Positions 56,691 through 64,000 of a DNA stretch of 64,000 nucleotides are shown in pieces. The notes beneath the pieces were generated by a model. It saw only the letters and a list, made by a program, of their open reading frames with translations. It was not told where the DNA came from and searched no databases. The stretch is from Campylobacter concisus (GTDB lineage: Bacteria > Campylobacterota > Campylobacteria > Campylobacterales > Campylobacteraceae): NCBI RefSeq assembly GCF_003048905.1, contig NZ_PIRO01000001.1, positions 124,001 through 188,000 on the forward strand, read 5' to 3'. How positions within the stretch are numbered: the first letter of the stretch is position 1; every line of letters begins with the position of its first letter. The translations under genes and the position numbers were made by a program.

Positions 56691-58826
56691 CTATAAAATT
56701 TCTCTTTGTCCTTTTGCATTCACTGGACTTAAAACCCCCATTTTCTCCATTTGCTCTATTATGTTTGCAGCTTTGTTGTAACCTATTTTTAGACGTCTTT
56801 GCAGATAACTGATCGACGTTTTTTGCTCACTTAAAATGATCTCTTTGGCCTCTTCGTAAAGCTCATCAAGTTCATCTTCTCCTAGAGTACCAGCAGCCAC
56901 ACTTCCGCTTGTGCCTTCTTCTATTAAAAATTTCTCATCATAAACTACATTTTGTTGCTCTTTTAAGAAATTTACAACCGTTTCTATCTCTTTTTCGCTA
57001 GCAAATGGTGCATGAAGTCTGATCACACCAGGGCTTCCTGGAGGTGTAAATAACATATCTCCGCGTCCGAGCAAGCTCTCAGCTCCCATTTGATCCAAGA
57101 TGACCTTACTATCAATCCTCTGCCCTACCCTGTAACTTATCCTACTTGGCAAATTTGCTTTTATAAGGCCAGTCACGACATCGACACTTGGGCGCTGGGT
57201 TGCCACTATCAAGTGTATGCCACTAGCCCTTGCCATCTGTGCTAGACGGCCTATATAAAGCTCCACGTCCTTGCCACTAGTCATCATAAGATCAGCTAGC
57301 TCATCGATGATCACGACGATGTATGGGAACTGCTCGCCGCCCTCACTCTTCATCTTTTCGTTGTAGCTCTCTATATTTTTTGTGCGAGTTTGGCTCATTA
57401 TCTTATATCTTCGCTCCATCTCAGCGACCATGTTTGAAAGCGCTGTGATCGCCTTTTTAGCCTCTGTGATAACAGGCGTCAAAAGATGTGGGATATCGTT
57501 ATATATGCTAAATTCAAGCATCTTTGGATCGATCATCATTAAGCGCAAAGTTTGTGGGCTGTTTCTATAAAGCAAGCTTAAAAGCATCGCATTTATACCC
57601 ACACTCTTGCCTGATCCCGTTGTACCAGCGATTAGCAAATGAGGTAGTTTTTTAAGGTCTGTCACAAAAGGGGCACCGACGATATCTTTACCAAGTGCCA
57701 TAGTTAGTGGGCTACTGGCATTTTTAAAGATTTCACTCTCTAAAATTTCTTTTAGATATATAGTTTCTAAATTTTGATTTGGCACCTCGATGCCTACGAC
57801 ATCTTTGCCGGGGATCGGCGCTTGGATACGGATAGTTTGAGCCTTTAGTGCCATCGCTAGGTCATCTTGAAGCGTTAAAATTTTACTTACCTTGATATGT
57901 GGAGCTGGACGAAACTCAAATGTCGTGACGATAGGCCCAGTATAAGTTCTAACCACATCGCCGTCTATTTTAAACTTACGGAGCTTATCAAGCAAATTAG
58001 AAATTTGCTGATCGATTTCCGTTTCATTGACACTGTGCGAGCGTTTTGGCGGATCGTTTAAAAATTTAAGCGGTGGCAAGACAAAATTCTTTGGCTTTTC
58101 GACATTACCTCGCTCTATTTGATCAAGTAACTTCTTATTCTCAGCCACTTCGTTTAAAATTTCAACTCCATTTATAGTTGAGGCCCTACTCTCTATTTCT
58201 GACTCAGGCTCTAGCTCTTCATCTAAATTCTGCTCATCATCATTTAGTACCTGAGCTTCTATAAGATCTTCTTCTTTTATATCATTATTCTTTTGTCTTT
58301 TGCGTTCTATCTTTGGGATTTGTTTTGGTTTTATATCTTTTAAATTTTTACTCGCCTCGTAGCTTTTTGGCTCTCTATCGACAAAAGCCTTTCTTAAAAC
58401 AATGATAAAATTTTCTCTAAAAGCAAGCCCAAGCGAGATAATAAACATCATAAGTATAGCAACCGCGGTGCCGATAGAGCCGATCACCTCTTTTAAGGCA
58501 CTAACTATGAAATTTCCAATTATACCGCCATTTACACTTGAAGCACTCAAGGCTTGAAACATCAAAAAAGCTACAAAAAAGAGGAAAATTCCTACTAAAA
58601 ACTGAGCAAAATCAAAGTCAAATTTCTTAAAATTTTTATAGACAAAATAGCCCAAAATGATCAATAAAAATGGATAAACATACGCAATAAGTCCAAAATA
58701 TTTGATATTTAAAATACCAAGGCTTTGTCCAAGTGAGCCAACAAAATCAGCAGTTGGGGCAGCTGTGGAGATACCAAAATATATAAAAATGCAAACAAAA
58801 ATTGTAAATAAAATATGTCGTAAAAT
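56691..58826 (-). CDS. ftsK: DNA translocase FtsK
   Basis: Septum-located ATPase that pumps chromosome dimers toward dif. No ATG, GTG or TTG opens the frame upstream of the TTG at 58664, which has no site and would remove the first membrane helices. An ATT at 58826-58824 has AAGGA six bases before it, so I start there (711 residues). Membrane helices occur at about 5-25, 42-65 and 75-130. An acidic/basic linker (about 140-250) follows. Walker A is GTTGSGKSVGINAML near 400. The C-terminal gamma winged helix includes RRLKIGYNKAANIIEQMEKMG near 680. The start codon is inference; product is secure. Confidence 0.93.
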   Translation of the reverse strand: MLRHILFTIFVCIFIYFGISTAAPTADFVGSLGQSLGILNIKYFGLIAYVYPFLLIILGYFVYKNFKKFDFDFAQFLVGIFLFFVAFLMFQALSASSVNGGIIGNFIVSALKEVIGSIGTAVAILMMFIISLGLAFRENFIIVLRKAFVDREPKSYEASKNLKDIKPKQIPKIERKRQKNNDIKEEDLIEAQVLNDDEQNLDEELEPESEIESRASTINGVEILNEVAENKKLLDQIERGNVEKPKNFVLPPLKFLNDPPKRSHSVNETEIDQQISNLLDKLRKFKIDGDVVRTYTGPIVTTFEFRPAPHIKVSKILTLQDDLAMALKAQTIRIQAPIPGKDVVGIEVPNQNLETIYLKEILESEIFKNASSPLTMALGKDIVGAPFVTDLKKLPHLLIAGTTGSGKSVGINAMLLSLLYRNSPQTLRLMMIDPKMLEFSIYNDIPHLLTPVITEAKKAITALSNMVAEMERRYKIMSQTRTKNIESYNEKMKSEGGEQFPYIVVIIDELADLMMTSGKDVELYIGRLAQMARASGIHLIVATQRPSVDVVTGLIKANLPSRISYRVGQRIDSKVILDQMGAESLLGRGDMLFTPPGSPGVIRLHAPFASEKEIETVVNFLKEQQNVVYDEKFLIEEGTSGSVAAGTLGEDELDELYEEAKEIILSEQKTSISYLQRRLKIGYNKAANIIEQMEKMGVLSPVNAKGQREIL

Positions 58827-58851
58827 TTTAGATCCTTTATAAAAAAGGCTT

Positions 58852-58860
58852 ATTATAGCA
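58852..58860 (-). promoter_or_regulatory. Putative extended -10 promoter of ftsK
   Basis: On the minus strand TGCTATAAT (TG-N-TATAAT) lies 25 bases before the proposed ATT start. Its position supports a start codon upstream of 58664. Confidence 0.6.
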
Positions 58861-58877
58861 CGCTTGAGTTTAATTTT

Positions 58878-58910
58878 AAAAAATCAGCAAGCTAGGCAGC
58901 CTGCTGATTT
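58878..58910 (-). terminator. Rho-independent terminator after flgL
   Basis: Minus-strand stem AAATCAGCA / TGCTGATTT (9 bp) with a 12-base loop is followed by TTTAAAATT, just past the flgL stop. Confidence 0.8.
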
Positions 58911-58915
58911 AAATT

Positions 58916-61231
58916 TTAATTTAAATAATTTAGCAAGCTTAGCTGATTTATCTTCGCACTTGCTTGTAGGGTTGCTTGATAAGATAGTGAAAGCTGCGTA
59001 AATTTCAGATATGACTCCGCATAGTCTGCGTCAATTACATCATTTTTAACAGTTTGTACATTCACTTTCATTACTTCGGCTCGCTCTTTTGTAGCAGTTA
59101 AAAGTCTTGATTGAGAGCCGATCTTTGTAAGCTCTTTATTTGCATGATCTATTAAATGATCAAGCCTTTGTAATGCGCCTTGCATGCCAGTATTTCGTGG
59201 ATCATTGCTATTTGCATCAGCTCTATAATATCCCTTTCTAACAGCTTCGATCATATTATCAAGGTCTTGAAAAACGCTCGTACTTGGCTCATCAATAGTT
59301 AAAGCATTATTTTCATTAAAGCTAAAGACAGAACCCTTTCCTTGAGGGTGGCCAGCATTACCAGCCGTATCTCTACCAGTGCTATCGCCATCAAATTTAT
59401 CGCTATTTTTTGCATCATGCATAGTTACTTCTATGTTTGTTACTGATTTTGTCTTATCAGTTAAAACCATTCTGCCACGATCATCTAAAGTTGTCTCTAC
59501 CGCGCCCTTTGTTTTTGATAAAGCCTCTTTATAGGCATTATAGTTTTGATCTCTTTTTACTTTTTCTATATCTGTATCAAAATTTGCGTTTTCTGCATGT
59601 GGAGGGTTTGGAATATTATCGCTTGCTGCCATAGCAACGATATCCATGAGCTGCCTATAAGTAAAATCACTAGCATAAGTTCTGTAACTTCCAAACTCAT
59701 CTGAGTTATAAACAGTTAAAGTCCTAGGTGCAGAAGGCGTGCCACCTGGTGGTGTAGATGTTATTTCAAATTGCACTGGAGTATTTGTACCCCCTGCTGT
59801 ACCCATTTTTACCTTTATATCATATTTTGTACCAGTGATTGACTTTACTTGTAAATTTATCTCTTGGTTGTCGATATTAAAGAGCTCTCTCTTTCTAGCA
59901 TCAACATCTTTTGGATATAAATTTCTATCGTAGCTCTCCTTTGTACCAGAAACTTCGCTTAGCTTTGTCTGATCTGTTGCATATTCGCCCGTTCTTCTAG
60001 CTACTTGAGGTAAATTTGCGATTAGCTCATTATCTTTTCTTTCAAATCTAACCTTATCATAGTCAAATGCATTTGTCGCGTTTCCATCTTTATCGGTATA
60101 TTTACTCTTTACAAACTCAGTGATATGAACCGTTTTTGGAACGTTATTCGCCATTGTTTCAAGATCTTCAAGAGAATTTACCGCATCAAGCGCGTTGTTT
60201 TGAGCGATTGCGCCGCGATTTGGTGCTACTGATGTGGCTGCAACCATATGAAAGTCAATAGTTTGATTACCTTTAGTAAGATCTTTGATATTAAATTGTC
60301 CATCGTTATTTATGCTTACATCAACAACCTTTGTTGTTTTTGTATTGCCAAATTCCATACCGATTTTTTCCATAAGTCCAGCCATTGTTGTATTTGCACT
60401 CATCTTAAATTTGCTAGTAAATGTCGTGCCGTCTGGCTTTTTGCCTTGCATGAAAAAATATGTATCTGGAAAATTTACATTTGAATTATCTAAAAAATCA
60501 TAATCCGGATTTATTGTTCCATTGTAAGAGCCATCACTTCTAACCACTGAATCGCTAGCATAATTTAACCCGATCATATTTTTTATCTTGCTGTTATCGT
60601 TTAGAAATTTTGGCGCATAAGAGATGTCGGTTCTAGTTTGATCAGCTAAACGAACATTTGTGGTCAAAATTTTACTGTAATCACCGTCTTTTCCTAAAAA
60701 TAGATCATATCCTGGGATATTGTAAGGAAGCTCAACCTGAGCACCAGCTGATGTTTTCATATAATCACGGTTACCTTGATACTTTCCTGCACCATCTATT
60801 GGCTTTGTATCAACAGCGCTTCCAGAAAATAAAAACTGCCCATTGACCGAAGTATTGGCTATATTTACTAGGTGATTTTTTATGCCTTGAAGGTCATTTG
60901 CCAAAGCCTCTAGCGATGTCTTACTATGCACGCTGCTAGCTGCTTGGACTACTTTTGTCTTAAAATTTTCAAGCTGTTTTTCAAACTCTTGCAATGCATT
61001 ATCTGTATTTTTTGAGAAATTTACAGATTTACCAGTGGCATCAACTACTTGAGTGAGAGTAGTTGCTTCATAATCAAGCCTCATTGCATCATTATAAGTC
61101 GCAGCACCATCGTATGGATCTTGAATTTTCAAACCATTTGAGAGCTGCTTATAGCTTTTATTTACACCAGTCATATTTTTTTGGTAGTCATGCAAAGTCT
61201 GACTAAAACGTAGTTGGTTTGTTATTCTCAT
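58916..61231 (-). CDS. flgL: Flagellar hook-filament junction protein FlgL
   Basis: 771 residues. The N-terminal D0/D1 region (MRITNQLRFSQTLHDYQKNMTGVNKSYKQLSNGLKI split over about 1-36) and the C-terminal helical region (ADYAESYLKFTQLSLSYQATLQASAKI near 735-770) are typical of the flagellin/HAP3 family. A large central domain (about 150-640) is variable and accounts for the length, more than twice that of E. coli FlgL; campylobacters share this. Ribosome-binding site AGGA precedes the ATG. A sigma-54-type promoter lies upstream. Confidence 0.95.
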   Translation of the reverse strand: MRITNQLRFSQTLHDYQKNMTGVNKSYKQLSNGLKIQDPYDGAATYNDAMRLDYEATTLTQVVDATGKSVNFSKNTDNALQEFEKQLENFKTKVVQAASSVHSKTSLEALANDLQGIKNHLVNIANTSVNGQFLFSGSAVDTKPIDGAGKYQGNRDYMKTSAGAQVELPYNIPGYDLFLGKDGDYSKILTTNVRLADQTRTDISYAPKFLNDNSKIKNMIGLNYASDSVVRSDGSYNGTINPDYDFLDNSNVNFPDTYFFMQGKKPDGTTFTSKFKMSANTTMAGLMEKIGMEFGNTKTTKVVDVSINNDGQFNIKDLTKGNQTIDFHMVAATSVAPNRGAIAQNNALDAVNSLEDLETMANNVPKTVHITEFVKSKYTDKDGNATNAFDYDKVRFERKDNELIANLPQVARRTGEYATDQTKLSEVSGTKESYDRNLYPKDVDARKRELFNIDNQEINLQVKSITGTKYDIKVKMGTAGGTNTPVQFEITSTPPGGTPSAPRTLTVYNSDEFGSYRTYASDFTYRQLMDIVAMAASDNIPNPPHAENANFDTDIEKVKRDQNYNAYKEALSKTKGAVETTLDDRGRMVLTDKTKSVTNIEVTMHDAKNSDKFDGDSTGRDTAGNAGHPQGKGSVFSFNENNALTIDEPSTSVFQDLDNMIEAVRKGYYRADANSNDPRNTGMQGALQRLDHLIDHANKELTKIGSQSRLLTATKERAEVMKVNVQTVKNDVIDADYAESYLKFTQLSLSYQATLQASAKINQLSLLNYLN

Positions 61232-61257
61232 AATTTTTTCCTAAATTTTTATTCACT

Positions 61258-61278
61258 CTAAGCAAAAATGATTCCGCT
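61258..61278 (-). promoter_or_regulatory. Sigma-54 (RpoN) promoter of flgL
   Basis: On the minus strand the segment reads CGGAATCATTTTTGCTTAG: GG (61275-61274) and GC (61263-61262) with exactly 10 bases between, plus the TTGCTT box typical of Campylobacter sigma-54 promoters. It would give a leader of about 20 bases. FlgR, the sigma-54 activator, is encoded in this window. Confidence 0.8.
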
Positions 61279-61327
61279 TGTTTTTATATCGGTAAAAATT
61301 TGATTTTTTTTAGCACAAAAAGTTTAT

Positions 61328-61335
61328 TGTATAAT
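61328..61335 (+). promoter_or_regulatory. Putative promoter of yaaA
   Basis: TGTATAAT (TG directly before TATAAT) lies 35 bases upstream of the ATG at 61371, after a T-rich stretch at 61299-61311. Confidence 0.6.
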
Positions 61336-61370
61336 CCAACAAAAATTTATATATAAAATAGGTAAGAAAA

Positions 61371-62117
61371 ATGGCACTAAAAATTCTCTTTTCTCCAAGC
61401 GAAAGTAAAATTTCTCTAAATACGAATAATAAATTTAATGGTAAGGATTTGATATTTCCAGAGCTTTTTAACAAAAGAGTTGAAATTTTAAATAGATACG
61501 ATGAGTTTTTAAAAAATGCAAATTTAGACGATATAAAAAAGCTTTTTGGGCTAAAAGAGCTTGAAGAGAGTAAGCAGCTGCGAGAAAGCCTATCTCAAAA
61601 AGGCAGCATAAAAGCTATTTTAAGGTATGATGGAGTGGCTTATAAACATCTAAACTATCGTGGTTTAGACAATGAGGTGCAAAAATATATAGATAATAAT
61701 GTTTTAATCTTTTCAAATTTATTTGGGCCTATCTTAGCAAAAGATGAGATACCAGAATACAAACTAAAGCAAGGTGAAAAGCTAGGTGGCTTTGAAATTT
61801 CAAAATTTTATGAAAAAAATTTTAGTAAAGTGGTTAATGATTTTTTGCAAAATGATGAGATTTTAGACCTTAGAGCTAAGTTTTATGAAAAATTTTACAC
61901 TATAAAAAAAGAATACATAACTTTTTGTTTTGTAAAAAATAAAAAAATAGTGAGTCATCACGCAAAAGCGTATAGAGGCGAAGTCTTACGCCAGATAGCA
62001 AATAAACTTATAAAAAATAAAAATGAACTAATGAGCTTAAATTTTAAAAATTTAAGGCTTATTGATATGAAAAAGATTGGGCTAAAGACCGAGCTTATGT
62101 TTGAAATTTGCGAGTAA
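61371..62117 (+). CDS. yaaA: Peroxide stress protein YaaA
   Basis: 248 residues of the YaaA/DUF328 family, which lowers free iron and protects DNA during peroxide stress. Family features are the start LKILFSPSESKISL, AILRYDGVAYKHLNYRGL near residue 83, FSNLFGPILAKDEIPEYKLKQGEKL near 113 and the C-terminal SHHAKAYRGEVLRQIANK near 195. Somewhat divergent but family assignment is good. It is a single-gene unit before hup. Confidence 0.88.
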   Translation: MALKILFSPSESKISLNTNNKFNGKDLIFPELFNKRVEILNRYDEFLKNANLDDIKKLFGLKELEESKQLRESLSQKGSIKAILRYDGVAYKHLNYRGLDNEVQKYIDNNVLIFSNLFGPILAKDEIPEYKLKQGEKLGGFEISKFYEKNFSKVVNDFLQNDEILDLRAKFYEKFYTIKKEYITFCFVKNKKIVSHHAKAYRGEVLRQIANKLIKNKNELMSLNFKNLRLIDMKKIGLKTELMFEICE

Positions 62118-62183
62118 ATTTTTAAAAAAATTGTATTTTTTGTTAAAAAAACGTAAAAAAGAGCTAAATTTAGGGAAAAAGTA

Positions 62184-62212
62184 TTGTATTTTTTTTTAAA
62201 AGAGTGTAATAT
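62184..62212 (+). promoter_or_regulatory. Putative promoter of hup
   Basis: TTGTAT (62184-62189), 17 bases, then TAATAT (62207-62212) preceded by TG. It is 29 bases before the hup ATG and is a better -35/-10 match than most promoters here. Confidence 0.6.
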
Positions 62213-62241
62213 AGCCACATAACTTCTTAAAAGGATGGTTC

Positions 62242-62544
62242 ATGAAAAAAGCTGAATTTATTCAAGCTGTTGCCGATAAGGCTGGTCTTTCAAAAAAAGA
62301 TACTCTAAAAGTTGTTGATGCTACTTTGGAGACAATCCAAGCAGTTCTTGAAAAAGGCGATACAATTAGCTTTATAGGCTTTGGTACTTTCGGTACTGCT
62401 GACAGAGCTGCAAGAAAAGCTAGAGTTCCTGGAACTAAAAAAGTTATCGACGTTCCTGCTAGCAAAGCAGTTAAATTCAAAGTTGGCAAAAAACTTAAAG
62501 AAGCAGTTGCTGCTGGTGCTGCTAAAAAAGGTAAAAAGAAATAA
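62242..62544 (+). CDS. hup: HU-family DNA-binding protein
   Basis: Nucleoid protein of 100 residues: MKKAEFIQAVADKAGLSKKDTL, the GDTISFIGFGTFGTADRAARKARVPG segment with arm region near residues 45-75, and a basic tail KKGKKK. The Pro of the DNA-intercalating arm tip is in RVPGTKKVIDVP near 67. AAAAGGATGG precedes the ATG. A strong terminator follows, then tRNA-Leu. Confidence 0.97.
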   Translation: MKKAEFIQAVADKAGLSKKDTLKVVDATLETIQAVLEKGDTISFIGFGTFGTADRAARKARVPGTKKVIDVPASKAVKFKVGKKLKEAVAAGAAKKGKKK

Positions 62545-62554
62545 TTTCTTTTTA

Positions 62555-62579
62555 GGGGAGCAACTCTCCCCCTTTTTTT
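62555..62579 (+). terminator. Rho-independent terminator after hup
   Basis: Stem GGGGAG / CTCCCC with a 5-base loop, followed by C and seven T. Confidence 0.93.
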
Positions 62580-62614
62580 CTCTCACATAAAATTTAATTT
62601 CAATTTTTACTTTA

Positions 62615-62701
62615 GCCCGAGTGGTGAAACTGGTAGACGCGCCAGACTCAAAATCTGGTAAGGGCAACCTTGTGTCGGTTCGAGTCCGACCTCGGGCACC
62701 A
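62615..62701 (+). tRNA. tRNA-Leu (CAA anticodon)
   Basis: An 87-base class-II tRNA with long variable arm and encoded CCA. Acceptor GCCCGAG / CTCGGGC, anticodon stem-loop CCAGA CTCAAAA TCTGG (anticodon CAA, loop positions 3-5), T-arm GTCGG TTCGAGT CCGAC. Confidence 0.95.
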
Positions 62702-62767
62702 TTATACGCCTAAATACTTTCTAAATTTATCCGATATTATCTGCAACATCTTTAAAAAGGATTTTAG

Positions 62768-64000
62768 ATGAATATCACATCGTTAAAATATAACTTTATA
62801 AATTTAAAAGATTTAGAAAATCCTACAGATATGCTCCATGCCTTTAAGGATAAACAAGGTTTAGAGATAAATAACAAACAAATTTCAAATTTAAAAGAAA
62901 GTATCAAAGCAAGCAAAGTTATAAACATCACTGATTCCGAGGTCAAAGAGCAAAACAGATACAAAATCCTACAAAAAGTAGAAGAAATTTTAAATAACTA
63001 CTCAAAAAATCTCATCTACAGTAACAATAAAATCCACTCTGATGAACTTTCTAGAGGCTATCATTTTAGTGAGAATTCCTACTTTAAAAATATAAAAGCT
63101 TCAGATAGCATATCTACACTAAAAAGTGGATACTTAGAAAATACAAAATTTAAAAATTTAAATGATTACGCCTACTCAAACACTCTAAAAACAAAACATG
63201 GAGAAGTAGAAGTATTTTTAGATATTTATGGCGATAATGATAAACTTGGCACTACAAAATTAGAAAATAATAGCTATCTTTTTAGCTTTGATAGCAACAA
63301 TGACGGCGTGCTAGATCAAAAAGATATACTCTTTGATAAGCTAAAAGTAAGGGGCTATGACAAAGACGGAAATAAAAAAATAGCAAATTTAAGCGATGTG
63401 ATACCAAGGGTTGATCTTAGGCAGTTTATCAGCACAAACATCATAAATCACAACCAAGTAGAAAGAGAAGAGCTAAATCGTAAAGCAATGATCACAAATA
63501 ATCCCGATCTTTACGTGAATACAAAAGATATTGATTATAGGCACTCTTACTACGCCTCAGATCCAAATACTTTGTTCGCTGCAGAAAACAGATATGAAAA
63601 GATAGAGAAAAATGATATAAATAATTTCTTTAAAAAATATGCCCAAAATGACGGCTGGGTCGATCTAAGACATAATAATATCTTTGGCAAAGATAGCTCT
63701 TTTAAAAATTTTGCCTATCTTAAAGTGGGCTTTGATGATACTGCAAGATTAAGCGAGTTTAATCCGATCATTGAGCCGAGCAAAGATTACAAAAAAGATG
63801 AAAATTTCTCATATACAAAATTTCAAAAAGATAGTTTTATGAAATTTTACAAAGATTATAACGCTGAGTTTGACGCATATAACAAGATGATAGAAAATCT
63901 TGGCAATAATTTAAAGAAATTTGAAGAAAATGCGGACGCTTATATATCAAAGCTTGAGAAGACAAAATCAGCCAAAATGATCGCGATGGAAAATGAATTT
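62768..64000 (+). CDS. Unknown large protein with an EF-hand/dockerin-like loop (5' part)
   Basis: At least 411 residues; it continues past the right edge. Start is ATG 62768 with AAAGGATT upstream. No signal peptide or membrane segment is seen at the N-terminus (MNITSLKYNFINLKDLENP). A perfect calcium-loop pattern DSNNDGVLDQKD starts at residue 175. YDKDGNKKI lies about 20 residues further on. The rest is rich in Asn, Lys, Asp and Tyr, with a helical region in the last 70 residues (FKDYNAEFDAYNKMIENLGNNLKKF-like). I do not recognise the family. It follows tRNA-Leu, a typical place for acquired genes. Confidence 0.75.
   Translation, partial: MNITSLKYNFINLKDLENPTDMLHAFKDKQGLEINNKQISNLKESIKASKVINITDSEVKEQNRYKILQKVEEILNNYSKNLIYSNNKIHSDELSRGYHFSENSYFKNIKASDSISTLKSGYLENTKFKNLNDYAYSNTLKTKHGEVEVFLDIYGDNDKLGTTKLENNSYLFSFDSNNDGVLDQKDILFDKLKVRGYDKDGNKKIANLSDVIPRVDLRQFISTNIINHNQVEREELNRKAMITNNPDLYVNTKDIDYRHSYYASDPNTLFAAENRYEKIEKNDINNFFKKYAQNDGWVDLRHNNIFGKDSSFKNFAYLKVGFDDTARLSEFNPIIEPSKDYKKDENFSYTKFQKDSFMKFYKDYNAEFDAYNKMIENLGNNLKKFEENADAYISKLEKTKSAKMIAMENEF

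Noticed and set aside
62305-62667. 120-codon minus-strand open frame over hup and tRNA-Leu
   Set aside because: It covers hup, its terminator and part of a tRNA on the opposite strand.

Overview
The window is an AT-rich, densely packed chromosomal segment from a campylobacterium. Gene content and order fit the genus Campylobacter, and an oral or intestinal C. concisus-like species is my best guess. Supporting signs are the gyrA-flgP-flgQ-flgR-asd order, the cheZ-U32-purE-...-glyQ-...-waaA-...-ffh-rpsP-khpA-rimM-trmD-rplS block, the HP0268-family protein, an undivided prfB, and promoters with T-rich upstream tracts and extended -10 boxes. Almost everything is housekeeping. I found no CRISPR array, intact insertion sequence or rRNA.

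Layout. 1-2.3 kb: the 5' part of an MlaE-type permease (minus), then tgt and a CorA-like transporter (plus). 2.5-15.2 kb: one long minus-strand run carrying ribosome and tRNA genes (rplS, trmD, rimM, khpA, rpsP), ffh, a pseudouridine synthase, waaA, a zinc-ribbon protein, a Nif3 protein, glyQ, an AbgT transporter, an effector-binding-domain protein, DUF3972, purE, a U32 peptidase and cheZ. 15.4-24 kb: a PHP phosphatase, glnA, dnaX, ccoS/ccoI (minus) and rho. 24-25 kb: a small HTH protein divergent from an outer-membrane beta-barrel protein. 25-31.6 kb: GNAT and nusA (minus), then HP0268-miaB-DUF374-TPR protein and a three-gene PilM/PilN/PilO-like set (plus). 31.7-32.3 kb: a decayed 2-hydroxyacyl-CoA dehydratase/activase remnant. 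32.3-36 kb: three Sel1-repeat lipoproteins around an RclA-like flavoprotein and its small partner. 36-45 kb: prfB, panC-rimO-tilS, prs, a DUF4156 lipoprotein, DUF488, pdxY, a radical SAM protein and hemE. 45-51.5 kb: yqhA, asd, flgR, flgQ, flgP, gyrA. 51.5-55.8 kb: an SseB-like gene, the ADP-heptose operon (gmhA, hldE, hldD, gmhB) and a c-type cytochrome. 55.9-56.6 kb: a tyrosine-recombinase remnant abutting tRNA-fMet, then tRNA-Gln. 56.7-64 kb: ftsK, flgL, yaaA, hup, tRNA-Leu and the start of a large protein with an EF-hand-like loop.

Working together. FlgR (sigma-54 activator), the sigma-54-type promoter in front of flgL, the FlgP/FlgQ motor-disk genes and CheZ form the motility part. HldE/GmhA/GmhB/HldD and WaaA build the inner core of LOS. 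CcoS/CcoI and the cytochrome c serve the cbb3 oxidase branch. Several translation factors (Tgt, TrmD, MiaB, RimO, TilS, RimM, PrfB) are spread through the window.

Most unusual items: ftsK has no ATG/GTG/TTG start that keeps its membrane domain and seems to begin at ATT. The PilM/N/O-like set stands without a secretin or ATPase nearby. An RclA-like flavoprotein is translationally close to an unknown 106-residue protein. Two gene ruins (an integrase beside tRNA-fMet and a hydroxyacyl-CoA dehydratase) mark past gain and loss. All product names come from reading the translations; no database search was possible.
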